Assembly: GCA_022820125.1 (NCBI GenBank)
Contig: JAJEGA010000044.1
Span: forward strand, 1 to 56,945
Source of the DNA: Anaerolineae bacterium
GTDB taxonomy: Bacteria > Chloroflexota > Anaerolineae > Aggregatilineales > Phototrophicaceae
Direction: 5' to 3'
DNA: 56,945 nucleotides
The notes beneath the pieces are model-generated. The model did not search any database and was not told the origin of the DNA. It was given only the letters and a program-made list of their open reading frames with translations. The translations under genes and the position numbers were made by a program. Positions 27,186-36,596 of this stretch are shown one piece after another (position 1 is the stretch's first letter; each line of letters opens with the position of its first letter).

Positions 27186-29957
27186 CTATTGATTCTCAGC
27201 GAGGAATCGATTTAAGCCATCGACGCCAAGAGCGGGCGCCCGAAAAACATAAAAGGATTTGTAGGCCGGTTCGACATCAACCTGCAACTGCCTGCCATCG
27301 GGAAACCAGCCCGTGAGCAGCCCCAGCGCTTCGGTATTCTGGCGCGAGTAAAAGAAGATCAGATCGCGCTCGGGATTTAGCTGATACGGCGCCGCTTTTC
27401 GCAATCCGCGCTCCAGCAATTGTGGCACGGTTTGCGCGTGTCCGCTGCCGTCCCATAGCAACAAGCCGGCTTCGATTCCGATAGCGCGGGTATCCCACCA
27501 GTGTGGCGTTGCCAGCACAAAAGCGTTGCCGGAGGCGCCGTCGCTATCGACGAACCCTCGCAGGAATTTGCCTGCCTGCGCATGCGGAAGCGAAGCGCGA
27601 TTGAAATTATCGATGAATTCCCCAAAGTACAGGCTGGTGTTGTACTGATTGGCGGCGAGAAGCACAACTGCCGCAAACAGGGTAGCGACCAATTTTCCCG
27701 CCTTTCCTGGAATCGTCTTACACAGGCAAAGGCAGAAGACCGCGACGGGCAGCGCGGCAATCAAATACGAGGGCGGGATGGCGCCGCTGGCACGGGTAAA
27801 ACTGGGCACTTCGATTGGAAAAGAGAGCGCAAGCGTCGTCGGCAAGAGCATCGTCAAGAGATAAATCGGCACGAACCATAAAGCGGGATCTCGCGTTTGC
27901 GCGAGCAGCGCGAGCCATGCGGAAACGCCCAAGAGCATGAAGGCGGCGCTTACCGGGTCCATCGCCGGCTCATGGCTCAATCCACTGGACCAGGCATTGT
28001 CCCCATGATAATGATACATCAGCGCGGTCTTGCCGATATTGCCCATCAGAGCGGGGATGCTTTCATTGAGAAATGCCGCGCGCTCTTCATCGGTCGTTGG
28101 CAGATCTCCAAACATGCGCGTGCTGGCTCGGCGCATGTAATTCTCAGGTTCTTCCGTCCAGTAGTGGAGCAATGGCAGGAAGACCATAAGTGATACAAAT
28201 GCCAAAACTGCCAGATTGAGCAAGTAGCTTAGTCGAGCGCGCCAGGTATACCTCCCGAGCAAGGCGGCAAACGCGACGCCGGAAACGGCGGCAAGGGGCA
28301 GCATCCGAATCGCCTGATAACCCAGTAAGCCGAAGCCCAAGGCAATCCCGGCTTTCACGAAGTCCGCGCGTTGATTGGCGCGCAGGGCGCGAACGAAATA
28401 GAGCGCGGTCAATGCCGAGAATAGCGGCGCGAGGCTTATTCGCATGCCTTGACGGCCAATTGCCGTATGCCAAAAGCTGACAGCCACCAATGCCGCCGCC
28501 AGCGCGCCCAAAAGCAAGCCAAGGCGACGACGATCTTTGCCCATGACCTCGACGCCAAGCAAGAATACAATCGGCAACGCAATAAAACTCTCAAGCGCCG
28601 ACATCAACTTGAGCGCGTAGTGATCAAATTCCATGCCCGGCTGGCTCGCCAGGATGGATAGCAAGTAGAAGTGAATCGGCTCTCGACCGCCAATATTCTC
28701 CAGGAAAATCCGATAATCATTGAGGTGGCGGATCTTGTATGCGTCCTGGATTTTTTCGACCAGATCGCTGAACATCTGGGGTGGATAGGCGTCTAGCTGA
28801 TTAAAGCGAAAGGCGCCGCCCAACAGCATGACCAACGCTAGAGCGATTAACGCGCCTCGATGATCGCGCCAGCAAATCCGGCGGATGCGGTCCAGCGCGC
28901 CGCTGGCCCAATCGAATGCGTTCCAGCGGAGAGGCGCGAAGACAAAGCCCCAAAGGGCGGCGCTGAGCAACCAGAGCAGAATAACCGGCGGCTCAATCCG
29001 ATTGCCGCTGGTGTTCGCCCAAACGAGTAGGCTGCAAAGCGCCGCCAGCACAATCAACAGCTTGCGCCGATGGCTAACTTCCTTCAAGATCGGAGGGCGC
29101 ATTGGTCGCCGATCCATAATCTTTTGCGCATCAGCAGCTTTCAGTTGCGCGCGCCTTCGAGCTTGCCAGGCGGCAAATTCGATCACAATCCATAACAAGC
29201 CGCCGAATGCGAATCTTCCGAAAGCCGTCAGCGCCAGTTCGGTCGTGGTTTCGCGCGGCGCGGTCGTGGACGCGGCCAGGGCGAATAGCGCGCTTATCCA
29301 GAGCAGAAGCGGCAGCGCCCTCGCAGCCCAATGCAAACGCGCGCTTCGGTCGAGCCCGCGCCAATATCCGCTCAGTTGCGCCCGGCGTCCGACAAATTCC
29401 GCTATGAGCCATAGCAGAAACGCCAGCAAAAGATAGGGACCGCCGATGCTCAGCGAGACGCCGTCGGCGCGCGTCACAGTTGCGCTGCCGCGAACGATGA
29501 CGCTGCCTATCAAGGCGCAAATGATAGCGGTTCCATAGAGGAGGAGCTGAAGCGTATCGGCTTTTCGCAAGCCGCGCCGCAGGGAGGAAAGCTGAATCCC
29601 GAAGCTGCTGCCGCGTTCGGTTGCGGCTGAAGTCTGAATCGAATCAAACGCGGGTCTCGCGCTATCCTGAATCTGGTAAGCGACGGGGGCTTTCATCGCG
29701 ACTTTGAGCCGGCGCCAGGTGGAGCGTGGAGCGCGCAACCCCATTCTGATGAGTTCGCTGAGCGTTATTTCCTCTATCAGCCCGTTACCCGCAGCATTTT
29801 CACCCGCTACACTCGCTGACCCCGTTTCAGGTTGAAGCGATTCCGTCGGCGGATTGCCCGCGTCCGCGCTGGCGTCCGTCAGCGGCTTAGCGCTGGCATC
29901 GCCCGATAGCTTCGTATCCACCGAATCGTTCTCCTGATCGCCTGGTTGCTTAGTCAT
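27186..29957 (-). CDS. GT39-like polytopic membrane glycosyltransferase
   Basis: A 923-residue protein. The first 100 or so residues are hydrophilic and disordered (Q, D, S, A). A four-to-six-helix region follows, then an ArnT/PMT-like core. FRFNQLDAYPPQMFSDLVEKIQDAY puts acidic residues in the first external loop. GGREPIHFYLLSI and WHTAIGRQGMRISLAPLFSALTALYFVRAL are typical of this fold. The C-terminal 200 residues are mainly extracytoplasmic. The start overlaps the end of the methyltransferase gene by 8 bases. The acceptor and donor are unknown. The extra N-terminal helical block is unusual compared with standard GT39 proteins. Confidence 0.8.
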   Translation of the reverse strand: MTKQPGDQENDSVDTKLSGDASAKPLTDASADAGNPPTESLQPETGSASVAGENAAGNGLIEEITLSELIRMGLRAPRSTWRRLKVAMKAPVAYQIQDSARPAFDSIQTSAATERGSSFGIQLSSLRRGLRKADTLQLLLYGTAIICALIGSVIVRGSATVTRADGVSLSIGGPYLLLAFLLWLIAEFVGRRAQLSGYWRGLDRSARLHWAARALPLLLWISALFALAASTTAPRETTTELALTAFGRFAFGGLLWIVIEFAAWQARRRAQLKAADAQKIMDRRPMRPPILKEVSHRRKLLIVLAALCSLLVWANTSGNRIEPPVILLWLLSAALWGFVFAPLRWNAFDWASGALDRIRRICWRDHRGALIALALVMLLGGAFRFNQLDAYPPQMFSDLVEKIQDAYKIRHLNDYRIFLENIGGREPIHFYLLSILASQPGMEFDHYALKLMSALESFIALPIVFLLGVEVMGKDRRRLGLLLGALAAALVAVSFWHTAIGRQGMRISLAPLFSALTALYFVRALRANQRADFVKAGIALGFGLLGYQAIRMLPLAAVSGVAFAALLGRYTWRARLSYLLNLAVLAFVSLMVFLPLLHYWTEEPENYMRRASTRMFGDLPTTDEERAAFLNESIPALMGNIGKTALMYHYHGDNAWSSGLSHEPAMDPVSAAFMLLGVSAWLALLAQTRDPALWFVPIYLLTMLLPTTLALSFPIEVPSFTRASGAIPPSYLIAALPVAVFCLCLCKTIPGKAGKLVATLFAAVVLLAANQYNTSLYFGEFIDNFNRASLPHAQAGKFLRGFVDSDGASGNAFVLATPHWWDTRAIGIEAGLLLWDGSGHAQTVPQLLERGLRKAAPYQLNPERDLIFFYSRQNTEALGLLTGWFPDGRQLQVDVEPAYKSFYVFRAPALGVDGLNRFLAENQ

Positions 29958-30834
29958 GCGGCTTCCGACCTTTTATCGCCAGGTTGACAGTCGCCCGATC
30001 TGGCCCTTCATTGTGGCTGTTCTTGCGGTCAAATGCGTTGAAAAGGGAGACGCCCAATTTTACCGGATTAAAGCGGCTGCCCGTTGTCTGGAAGTCGTGA
30101 CGATCGGCGAGCGAATGCATGGATTGCGGCAGCATCTTCGATTCCAGCAGCGGTTTCCCCAAGCCATAAACCAGATTGTGAATAAAGGGAAAACAGTGCT
30201 GCGTCATATATCGCTCATCTTCAATCAGGAAACCGGCTTCGTCCACAGCCGCGCGGAGTTGGCTGTCGGTGTATAGTCGCACGTGATTCGCCCATAGCCC
30301 AGCCAAAGGTCCGCTGCTGATATGCCAATTGAATAGGCGTTCCAAGATCTTGTTGATTGGATCCCAAAATAGAGGATAGTTCGCATTAGGCACGGTGACC
30401 GCGAGCGCGCCGCCCGGTTTCAACACGCGATAGGCTTCCTTCAATCCGCGAACATCATCGTCAATATGCTCGAGCACCTCGGAGAGGATCACCGCGTCAA
30501 AGCAGTTAGGTGGATAAGGCATGTCGTAAATGCTGGCGCGGCTGATTTGGATCTGCGGCAGTGCCTTGAGTTCCTGCTTCGCCGTCTTGACGACGCGCCA
30601 ATCCAGATCAGCGCCGACCAACTCGCAATCGCTGACGTGGCGAAACATTCGCAGATAGAAGCCGCGGCCGCAAGGAAGATCGAGGATTCGCATATCATCG
30701 CTAGGATTCACGAATTCAAAGATGGTTCGGACGCGCCGCTTAAAAGCCATATCGGCTTCGTTGCGCGTCATATATTCAATCGTTTCGGGATCGACCACGT
30801 GTCTCCCTTGCATGGTGACGTCAGGGCAACTCAT
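29950..30834 (-). CDS. Class I SAM-dependent methyltransferase
   Basis: A 294-residue cytoplasmic protein. Motif I is ILDLPCGRGFYLR, the acidic end of strand 2 is VGADLDWR, and the later motifs are FDAVILSEVLEHIDDD and VLKPGGALAVTVPN. The family (Methyltransf_11/25-like) acts on many small molecules and lipids. VPNANYPLFWDPINKILE resembles methyltransferases found in polysaccharide and lipid-linked sugar clusters, which agrees with the GT4 gene 14 bases upstream and the GT-C gene it overlaps. The substrate is not predictable. The chain starts at an ATG at 30834. Confidence 0.88.
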   Translation of the reverse strand: MSCPDVTMQGRHVVDPETIEYMTRNEADMAFKRRVRTIFEFVNPSDDMRILDLPCGRGFYLRMFRHVSDCELVGADLDWRVVKTAKQELKALPQIQISRASIYDMPYPPNCFDAVILSEVLEHIDDDVRGLKEAYRVLKPGGALAVTVPNANYPLFWDPINKILERLFNWHISSGPLAGLWANHVRLYTDSQLRAAVDEAGFLIEDERYMTQHCFPFIHNLVYGLGKPLLESKMLPQSMHSLADRHDFQTTGSRFNPVKLGVSLFNAFDRKNSHNEGPDRATVNLAIKGRKPHD

Positions 30835-30848
30835 GACGCGGCGCTCCG

Positions 30849-32042
30849 CTATTTGGGGTTGCGGCGTCGCGCCCTCGCGTATTCATAAAAGACGGACTCG
30901 TATCGGTTAACGGTCTCTTCTAAAGAGAAAATGCCGCGAATAAAGTCTCGCGTCTGCGTATACCGGTCAATGTTTTCCAGCACGGAGAGCGTCGTTTCGC
31001 CAATTGAGCGCGCGTTGCCCGGTTTTGCCAGTTTGCCCATGCCGCTCAGTTTTACGGCTACGCGTCCGCCGGCGATGTCGGTCATCACTACTGGCGTCCC
31101 GCAGAGCATCGCTTCTCCCTGAACCAGGGCAAAACAATCGCTGTCACTGGGCATGACGAGGACATCGCAGGCGGCGTAAAAGTTCGCCAGCTCTTGCTTG
31201 TCGTGAATGAGCCCGAGGAAAACGAGCTGCGAGCGGAAACGATCAACCAGGTCTTGATGCTGCTGCCAGGTTCCTTCATAGCTAATATCAAATTCTCCAG
31301 CGAATACGACCCGCGCATTGGGTTGTTTGCCGTTGATGACCTCCAGCGAGCGAATCAGCAAATCGGGGCGTTTCTCTTGCACGAATCGGCCGGCATAGCC
31401 GATTAGCGGTCCCCCGTTATGCTGCCATTTGTCGCGCAATCTCTTGACGCCAGCAGGGTCGGGTACCGGTATGGTCACGGGGGGATAGATTGTTTTTACT
31501 TTATCACGAAATGGCTGCAAGTAATAAGAATTGTCGGCGTAGTCATCGCTATACCCGATGATGCAAGGCACGCGTTTCGCCATGTACTTGTAGAGCGCGA
31601 ACATGATTCTAGTGATCATGTTGTTGATGGGGCTGTCCGGCAAGATCAAATCTCCATGATGCGTCGGGATGAGCTTTATGCCGGCTTTGCCCGCGAGAAA
31701 AGCCACCAACGCGGTCTCCAGCAGCGGAACGTGAATGTTGACCACATCGTGCTCGCGCAGCAGACGGTATATCGCCCAAGGGTAGGTTGGCATAATCCGG
31801 CCGCGGCTCAAAGCGATTGGCGCCCAGAGCCGAACCACGCGCACGCCATTGAGCTCGCTTTCGCCTTGCGGCAATTCGGGACTGTGACAAGAGGCGACCA
31901 CCGTCACCTCGTGCCCGCGACATACGAGTTCCTCCGCTAGCATGCGCACGTATTGGGTCAAACCCGTCGTGTGCGGATGGTAATAGAGCAAGATAATCAG
32001 GATCTTGAGCTTATCTTGCGAACGTTGGGTCCTGTTGGTCAT
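30849..32042 (-). CDS. GT4-family (GT-B) glycosyltransferase
   Basis: A 397-residue cytoplasmic enzyme, the first clear gene of the glycan cluster. The N-terminal acceptor domain begins LLYYHPHTTGLTQYVRMLAEELVCRGHEVTVV, with the glycine-rich loop replaced by TTGLT. The nucleotide-sugar domain contains IGYAGRFVQEKRPDLLI, DVLVMPSDSDCFALVQGEAMLCGTPVV and TDIAGGRV, which carry the EX7E-type site. It probably adds a sugar to a lipid carrier or glycan on the inner membrane face, feeding the membrane GT-C enzymes downstream. Its ATG overlaps by 4 bases the stop of a doubtful upstream small frame. Confidence 0.93.
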   Translation of the reverse strand: MTNRTQRSQDKLKILIILLYYHPHTTGLTQYVRMLAEELVCRGHEVTVVASCHSPELPQGESELNGVRVVRLWAPIALSRGRIMPTYPWAIYRLLREHDVVNIHVPLLETALVAFLAGKAGIKLIPTHHGDLILPDSPINNMITRIMFALYKYMAKRVPCIIGYSDDYADNSYYLQPFRDKVKTIYPPVTIPVPDPAGVKRLRDKWQHNGGPLIGYAGRFVQEKRPDLLIRSLEVINGKQPNARVVFAGEFDISYEGTWQQHQDLVDRFRSQLVFLGLIHDKQELANFYAACDVLVMPSDSDCFALVQGEAMLCGTPVVMTDIAGGRVAVKLSGMGKLAKPGNARSIGETTLSVLENIDRYTQTRDFIRGIFSLEETVNRYESVFYEYARARRRNPK

Positions 32043-32212
32043 TTTGTAGAATTCGCTCCTTGATCCGAGCTACGAGGCGCGGCTTCTGCGGAATCGGTCA
32101 AGTTGTTCATCTGTTGCGCGGGAGTCGACCATCCGCGCCGCGCCCCTTGCCTCACATCAAGCCATCGCAGTTCGCGCAATATCGCGGTGAGATGCGATCG
32201 GGTCTCGTTCAA
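32039..32212 (-). CDS. Doubtful small ORF upstream of the GT4 gene
   Basis: A frame of 57 codons from a TTG at 32212 (open further to an ATG at 32347) ends with TGA overlapping the GT4 ATG in the arrangement ATGA. The segment ETRSHLTAILRELRWLDVRQGARRGW could form a basic helix, and the tail is polar and disordered. There is no clear ribosome-binding site and no family I recognise. The only argument in favour is the coupled stop/start. Confidence 0.2.
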   Translation of the reverse strand: MNETRSHLTAILRELRWLDVRQGARRGWSTPAQQMNNLTDSAEAAPRSSDQGANSTK

Positions 32213-32394
32213 GGCATATAACAAACAAAGTATCTTATCATATTTCCCGCCCGCTGTTAGCGTCGACGGAAACGAAAGAGGCGGCGAGCGTCCTGCGGCT
32301 AGACATCGTTGAGATCTCAAGCCTTGGCGACTTGATTCATGGACCATTCAATCGCGCGTCTTCAGCGATTGCCCTGTTCCCGCCTCAAGCAAGC
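32043..32394. other. Intergenic region between the glycan cluster and tRNA-Gly
   Basis: About 350 bases without a confident gene. The minus strand has an AT-rich patch containing TATGATAAGATAC (forward about 32234-32246) that could supply a -10 box for the glycan cluster, but no convincing -35 stands at the right distance. Apart from the doubtful small frame noted separately I see nothing else. Confidence 0.4.
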
Positions 32395-32423
32395 TTGACA
32401 GCGGAATGGCGACAAACTAGAAT
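32395..32423 (+). promoter_or_regulatory. Near-consensus promoter of tRNA-Gly
   Basis: A perfect TTGACA (32395-32400), a 17-base spacer and TAGAAT (32418-32423, 5 of 6). The expected start point is around 32430, five bases before the mature tRNA 5' end. Confidence 0.85.
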
Positions 32424-32434
32424 GGGCAAAGTTC

Positions 32435-32507
32435 GCGGGTATAGCTCAGTTGGTAGAGTGCCTGCTTCCCAAGCAGTAGGTCACGGGTTCGAGTCCCGTT
32501 ACCCGCT
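32435..32507 (+). tRNA. tRNA-Gly (anticodon CCC)
   Basis: A 73-base cloverleaf. The acceptor stem GCGGGTA/TACCCGC is perfect (7 bp), the D stem is GCTC/GAGT, the anticodon loop is TTCCCAA with CCC at the anticodon and the T arm is ACGGG-TTCGAGT-CCCGT. The discriminator base is T. The CCA end is not encoded. The outermost anticodon-stem pair is a C-U mismatch. It reads the GGG codon. Confidence 0.97.
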
Positions 32508-32554
32508 TGATTGAGCGCGCTCACGGTAATGTGGGCTTTTGCTTGACCACGCTA

Positions 32555-32583
32555 TTGACCGAAGACCAGGTCGCCACTAGAAT
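32555..32583 (+). promoter_or_regulatory. Promoter of the bL25 gene
   Basis: TTGACC (32555-32560), a 17-base spacer and TAGAAT (32578-32583). It lies just after the tRNA gene and about 80 bases ahead of the rplY start. The same TAGAAT -10 hexamer is used by the tRNA promoter. Confidence 0.75.
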
Positions 32584-32665
32584 TAGCCGACTTTGTTCGG
32601 AGTAGCAAGCGCTCGCCGACGTGCGTATTCCGCGATGCCGAGCGTATAACCAGGAGTATCAGATT

Positions 32666-33316
32666 ATGGCGGAGTTTCAACTTGCCGCGGAATTGCGTCA
32701 AGCAAAGGGAAAGAAGAATCGTCAATTGCGGCGTGAGGGATACGTCCCCGGGATTGTTTATGGTCCTTCGATTGAGCCGATCGATGTGCAGTTTCCCTAT
32801 CGTTCGGTGGAAGTTACCTTGATGAATGCCGGCGGCACCAATCTAATCGATATCGAAGTCAACGGCGGCAGCTACCCCTCCTTGGCGCGTGAAGTTCAGC
32901 GCGATGTTGTGCGCGGCGACATCTTGCACGTCGATTTCCTCGCCGTAGATCAATCGCAGCGCATCAGCGTCGAAGTGCCAATCGTGATGCATGGCGAGAG
33001 CCCGGTGGTCACGGCGCGGGAAGGCATCTTGATCACCGGCAGAAGTTCGCTGACCCTGGAGGTATTCCCGAGCGACATACGCGATCGTATCATGATCGAT
33101 CTTTCGACGCTTACAGAAATGGGATCCGAGGTGTTGGTGCGCGATCTCACCTTTGGCGAAAGCGTCACCGTGCATAACGATCCCAATGAAATGCTCGCCA
33201 AGATCGTCCAGCCGGCGGCCGCGCGCGCGGAAGAAGAACTTGACGAACTGGATGAAGAACTCGAGGGCGAAGGCGCTGAAGGCGAAGCAGCCGAGGGCGA
33301 AGACGGCGAAGCATAG
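32666..33316 (+). CDS. rplY: Ribosomal protein bL25, CTC form
   Basis: Binds 5S rRNA in the 50S subunit. The 216-residue protein has the L25 core (KGKKNRQLRREGYVPGIVYGP at 15-35, then LVDIEVNG-type strands) followed by the TL5/CTC C-terminal beta domain (VEVPIVMHGESPVV, SDIRDRIMIDLSTL). A very acidic tail rich in E, L and G closes the chain. The start is the ATG at 32666, with AGGAG 9 bases before it. An in-frame ATG 45 bases upstream is less likely. It stands alone after the tRNA and converges on gyrA. Confidence 0.95.
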   Translation: MAEFQLAAELRQAKGKKNRQLRREGYVPGIVYGPSIEPIDVQFPYRSVEVTLMNAGGTNLIDIEVNGGSYPSLAREVQRDVVRGDILHVDFLAVDQSQRISVEVPIVMHGESPVVTAREGILITGRSSLTLEVFPSDIRDRIMIDLSTLTEMGSEVLVRDLTFGESVTVHNDPNEMLAKIVQPAAARAEEELDELDEELEGEGAEGEAAEGEDGEA

Positions 33317-33452
33317 GCTCGACAAATTGTCCGCGCAACGAAGGCGCTCTAACCCTCCATTAGGCGGATGGTATGCGCTCCCGCGTGGCGCTTGGCGGCG
33401 AACTCAGAATTAGTGTCAGCTATTCAGTCAATCTAACGCGGCGAAGCGGCGC

Positions 33453-36068
33453 TCACTGGTTGCCGTTCTGTTCGCTTAAGCTCGCGTTTGCGGGGGCTTC
33501 GTCTGCGCCAGCCATAATATCACCGGCGTCGTTCATGATGGCGATGCCGGCGACATAATCGTCATCGCCAAGATCCATCAGTTTGACGCCTTGCGTGTTG
33601 CGCCCGGTCTCGCGAATTTCGGAGACTTGTGTGCGCAGTACGATTCCTTTTCGGGAAATCAGCATAATGCCGTTGCGAGAGATGAACATTATGTCGTCGT
33701 CATCGCGAAGGCAGCGGACGGCCACCACAGGACCCGTGCGTTGATTGCGCTTTAGTGTGCGCACGCCCATGCCAAAGCGGGCTTGCTGCCGGTATTCGGC
33801 GATTGGCGTCCGCTTGCCATAACCGTTTCTGGTGACGACCAGCACCTGATCGTGGTCATCGCCGACGACGTCCATGCCGACGACTTCATCGCCTTTCGCC
33901 AGGCGCATGCCCATAACGCCAGCGGCCTGCCGGCCCATCGTGCGAACTTCTTCTTCGTGAAACAAGATGCTTTGGCCGTTGGCGGAGGCCATCACAATCT
34001 GTTGATCGCCTTTTGTCCACTTCGCCCAGCGCAGCGAGTCGCCCTCTAAAACGTTCATGGCGATCAGACCGCTGTATCGCACATCCATGAATTCGCTCTG
34101 CTCAACACGTTTGACTTTGCCCCTGCTGGTGGCCAAGATGAAATAGCCTTCTTTCTGATCAACCCTCGCCTCAGGCACTGCCAATATGGCTGAGATATTT
34201 TCGTCGCCTTCCAAGGGCAACAAGCGCCGGATAGGACTTCCGCGCCGGTCTCGCTGCGTTTCCGCGATTTCGTAGGCGACGCAGGAATAGACTTTGCCGC
34301 GGTCGCTGAAGAAGAGGATCATATCGTGGCTGTAGGCGAAGAACACGTCCAAAAGCGCTTCGCCTTCATGCAGCTTGAATCCCTTCATGCCCTTGCCGCC
34401 GCGCCGCTGCGCTCGATAATGCCGCGCCGCCACCCGCTTGATATAGCCGTTGTCGGTCAGCGAGATGACGACATTCTCTCTGTTGAATTGACTCGCCTCG
34501 TCCAAGCTGAAGTTGTCGGATTCCAATGTCGTTTTGCGCTGGTCGCCATACTTCTCGGCGATTTCCTGAACATCCTCTCGGATTTGTCCGAGTATCTTGC
34601 GCGGCGAACTCAACAGGTCTTCCAGGAATTCTATCCGGGCTTGCACCGCATCATATTCCTCTTGCAGCTTTTGCCGTTCCAACGCAGCCAAACGACGGAG
34701 CTGCATATCTAAAATGGCGTTCGCCTGCCCCTCGTCCAAGTCTAGCAATGCCATTATCTGGACGCGCGCCGCGCTCACATCCGGTGAATTTCGAATCGTC
34801 TCTATCACTTGATCAATGTTTGATACCGCTTTTAGCAAGCCCATCAAAACATGGGCGCGGGCGCGCTGCCGTTCCAAATCGTATTCGGAGCGCCGAACGA
34901 TCACTTCGTAACGGTGTTCAATGTAAATCTGCAAACAGCGCTTCAGGCTCAGGTTTCGCGGCTCGCCCTTGACTAGCGCGAGCATCTGGATGTTGTGGGA
35001 GGTTTGCAACTGGGTAAAGGCAAAGAGTTGATTGAGCACGCGCTTGTATTGGGCGCCTTGCTTCAATTCAACCACCAGGCGCAAACCCTTTCGGTCAGAT
35101 TCATCCCGCAAATCGCGTATGCTATCAATACGCTTGTCGCGCACCAGGTTCACAATTCGTTCGATGATACCCGCCTTGCTTGCTTGATACGGGATAGAAG
35201 TAAAGACGATCTTTTCAACATCGCCAGGACGGTTTTCGGCGTCGCTTTTGCTGATGACCTTTCCGCGTTTGTCTTCCAGCGCCACCGTCGACCGAATTAT
35301 GACTCGCCCCTTGCCCTTGGCGTAAGCTTCCTTTAACTCGGGGAGCAGTTCGCCGCCGATTCCAATGGTGGCGCCGGTGGGAAAGTCGGGCCCCTTGATG
35401 TATTGCATCAAGTCATCGACCGTGACCGCGTCGATGTGACTGTAGTTGTCGATCAGATGCGTGATTGCCGCGGCGAGTTCGCGCAGATTATGCGGCGGGA
35501 TGCTCGTCGCCATGCCGACGGCGATGCCGCTGGCGCCGTTGAGCAGCAGGTTTGGCAGGCGCGCCGGCAGTACGCTGGGCTCTTCCTGCGTATTGTCATA
35601 ATTCTCGGCGAAGTCCACCGTATTCATGTTGATGTCGGCCATCAGCTCGCTGGCGATGGTCGCCATCCGCGCCTCGGTATAGCGCATTGCCGCCGGTTTG
35701 TCGCCATCTTGACTGCCGAAATTGCCTTGCCCGTCAACGAGGGGATAGCGGAGCGAGAAGTCCTGCGCCATGCGCGCCATCGCATCATAGATTGCCTGGT
35801 CGCCATGCGGGTGGTATTTACCCAAGACCTCGCCCACGAGACGCGCGCTCTTCTTGTAGCCGGCGCCGGGGCGCAAGCCCATGTCGTGCATCGCGTACAA
35901 GATCCTTCGGTGGACTGGCTTCAAGCCATCGCGGGCGTCCGGCAGCGCGCGCGCGACGATGACGCTCATCGCGTAGTTGAGATAGCTGCCTCGCATCTCT
36001 TCATTGATGGTGATCGTGCCAATGGCGCCTGCGCTGTCTTCCAGGTTGGTCGAATCGAGATTATCCAT
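33453..36068 (-). CDS. gyrA: DNA gyrase subunit A
   Basis: Cuts and rejoins DNA for negative supercoiling. The 871 residues include [23 protein letters not shown], the catalytic tyrosine in AMRYTEARM and a coiled-coil/tower region. The C-terminal beta-pinwheel carries the GyrA box QRRGGKG, which separates gyrase from topoisomerase IV. In the quinolone-determining region the motif reads [12 protein letters not shown]: the position of E. coli Ser83 is glutamine, while the Asp87 equivalent is kept. gyrB is not in the window. The gene is separated from the plus-strand small membrane gene by a 528-base AT-rich spacer. Confidence 0.97.
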   Translation of the reverse strand: MDNLDSTNLEDSAGAIGTITINEEMRGSYLNYAMSVIVARALPDARDGLKPVHRRILYAMHDMGLRPGAGYKKSARLVGEVLGKYHPHGDQAIYDAMARMAQDFSLRYPLVDGQGNFGSQDGDKPAAMRYTEARMATIASELMADINMNTVDFAENYDNTQEEPSVLPARLPNLLLNGASGIAVGMATSIPPHNLRELAAAITHLIDNYSHIDAVTVDDLMQYIKGPDFPTGATIGIGGELLPELKEAYAKGKGRVIIRSTVALEDKRGKVISKSDAENRPGDVEKIVFTSIPYQASKAGIIERIVNLVRDKRIDSIRDLRDESDRKGLRLVVELKQGAQYKRVLNQLFAFTQLQTSHNIQMLALVKGEPRNLSLKRCLQIYIEHRYEVIVRRSEYDLERQRARAHVLMGLLKAVSNIDQVIETIRNSPDVSAARVQIMALLDLDEGQANAILDMQLRRLAALERQKLQEEYDAVQARIEFLEDLLSSPRKILGQIREDVQEIAEKYGDQRKTTLESDNFSLDEASQFNRENVVISLTDNGYIKRVAARHYRAQRRGGKGMKGFKLHEGEALLDVFFAYSHDMILFFSDRGKVYSCVAYEIAETQRDRRGSPIRRLLPLEGDENISAILAVPEARVDQKEGYFILATSRGKVKRVEQSEFMDVRYSGLIAMNVLEGDSLRWAKWTKGDQQIVMASANGQSILFHEEEVRTMGRQAAGVMGMRLAKGDEVVGMDVVGDDHDQVLVVTRNGYGKRTPIAEYRQQARFGMGVRTLKRNQRTGPVVAVRCLRDDDDIMFISRNGIMLISRKGIVLRTQVSEIRETGRNTQGVKLMDLGDDDYVAGIAIMNDAGDIMAGADEAPANASLSEQNGNQ

Positions 36069-36280
36069 CCGTTGCGGTCATCCTCGCTGTTGGCGCCAAA
36101 TTGTCATAATAGCGGCGAGCATTGGCGCGCGGGAAAATGCAAGGCGCGCTTCTGTTATAGCGCCGCCACACAGGGCTGACGCGCGCCACCGACACGGGCA
36201 ATTGATTCAGCGCGTCCCGTCTCCGAAAAGGGGAAAATCCACCACCACCCAATGTTGCGCCCTCGCGATTATCTACAGCA

Positions 36281-36289
36281 ATTCTAGCA
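36281..36289 (-). promoter_or_regulatory. Possible extended -10 promoter for gyrA
   Basis: The minus strand reads TGCTAGAAT, that is an extended TGn next to a TAGAAT hexamer (forward 36281-36286), with no good -35. It would give a gyrA leader of about 205 bases. Confidence 0.3.
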
Positions 36290-36463
36290 CAATGGGGTAT
36301 TTCGCGCCACTGCGAGCAAGCTGCGGATTGGCCGCGAAACCCTAGCCGAGAACCAGCTGCCGCCAATCAATAGGCGAATGGGGCAGGTTGAAACCCGAAG
36401 GCAATTGAGGGGCAGCTTGACCGGTTGTCTTGTGAGGGATTTACAATTGATATTCCAATTAAC

Positions 36464-36497
36464 TTGCTTGAAAGGAACGACTTGTATATACTATAAA
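36464..36497 (+). promoter_or_regulatory. Promoter region of the small membrane protein gene
   Basis: Two overlapping readings are possible: TTGCTT (36464-36469) with a 17-base spacer to TATACT (36487-36492), or TTGAAA (36468-36473) with an 18-base spacer to TATAAA (36492-36497). Either would start transcription near 36500 and leave an approximately 95-base leader. Confidence 0.55.
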
Positions 36498-36508
36498 CAA
36501 CTGAAGCG

Positions 36509-36553
36509 GGTAAGTTTTATGAAGCTTACCTATATATAGATGTGATTACATCT
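36509..36553 (+). other. Two inverted repeats in the AT-rich leader
   Basis: GGTAAG (36509-36514) pairs with CTTACC (36525-36530), and AGATGT (36538-36543) pairs with ACATCT (36548-36553) around a four-base loop GATT. Both lie between the predicted transcription start and the AGGAGG ribosome site of the 36597 gene. They could be weak leader hairpins or operator half-sites. Confidence 0.4.
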
Positions 36554-36596
36554 TGCATCGCTATCTGAAGTTTTAGCATTCTTAGGAGGAAGCAAA

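Larger units (their letters stand above)
36069..36596. other. 528-base divergent spacer between gyrA and the small membrane protein
   Basis: The half next to gyrA is ordinary GC-rich DNA with a possible extended -10. The half next to the plus-strand gene (about 36420-36596) is clearly AT-rich compared with the rest of the window and contains a promoter, two inverted repeats and a leader of about 95 bases. No plausible gene is visible in either half. Confidence 0.7.
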
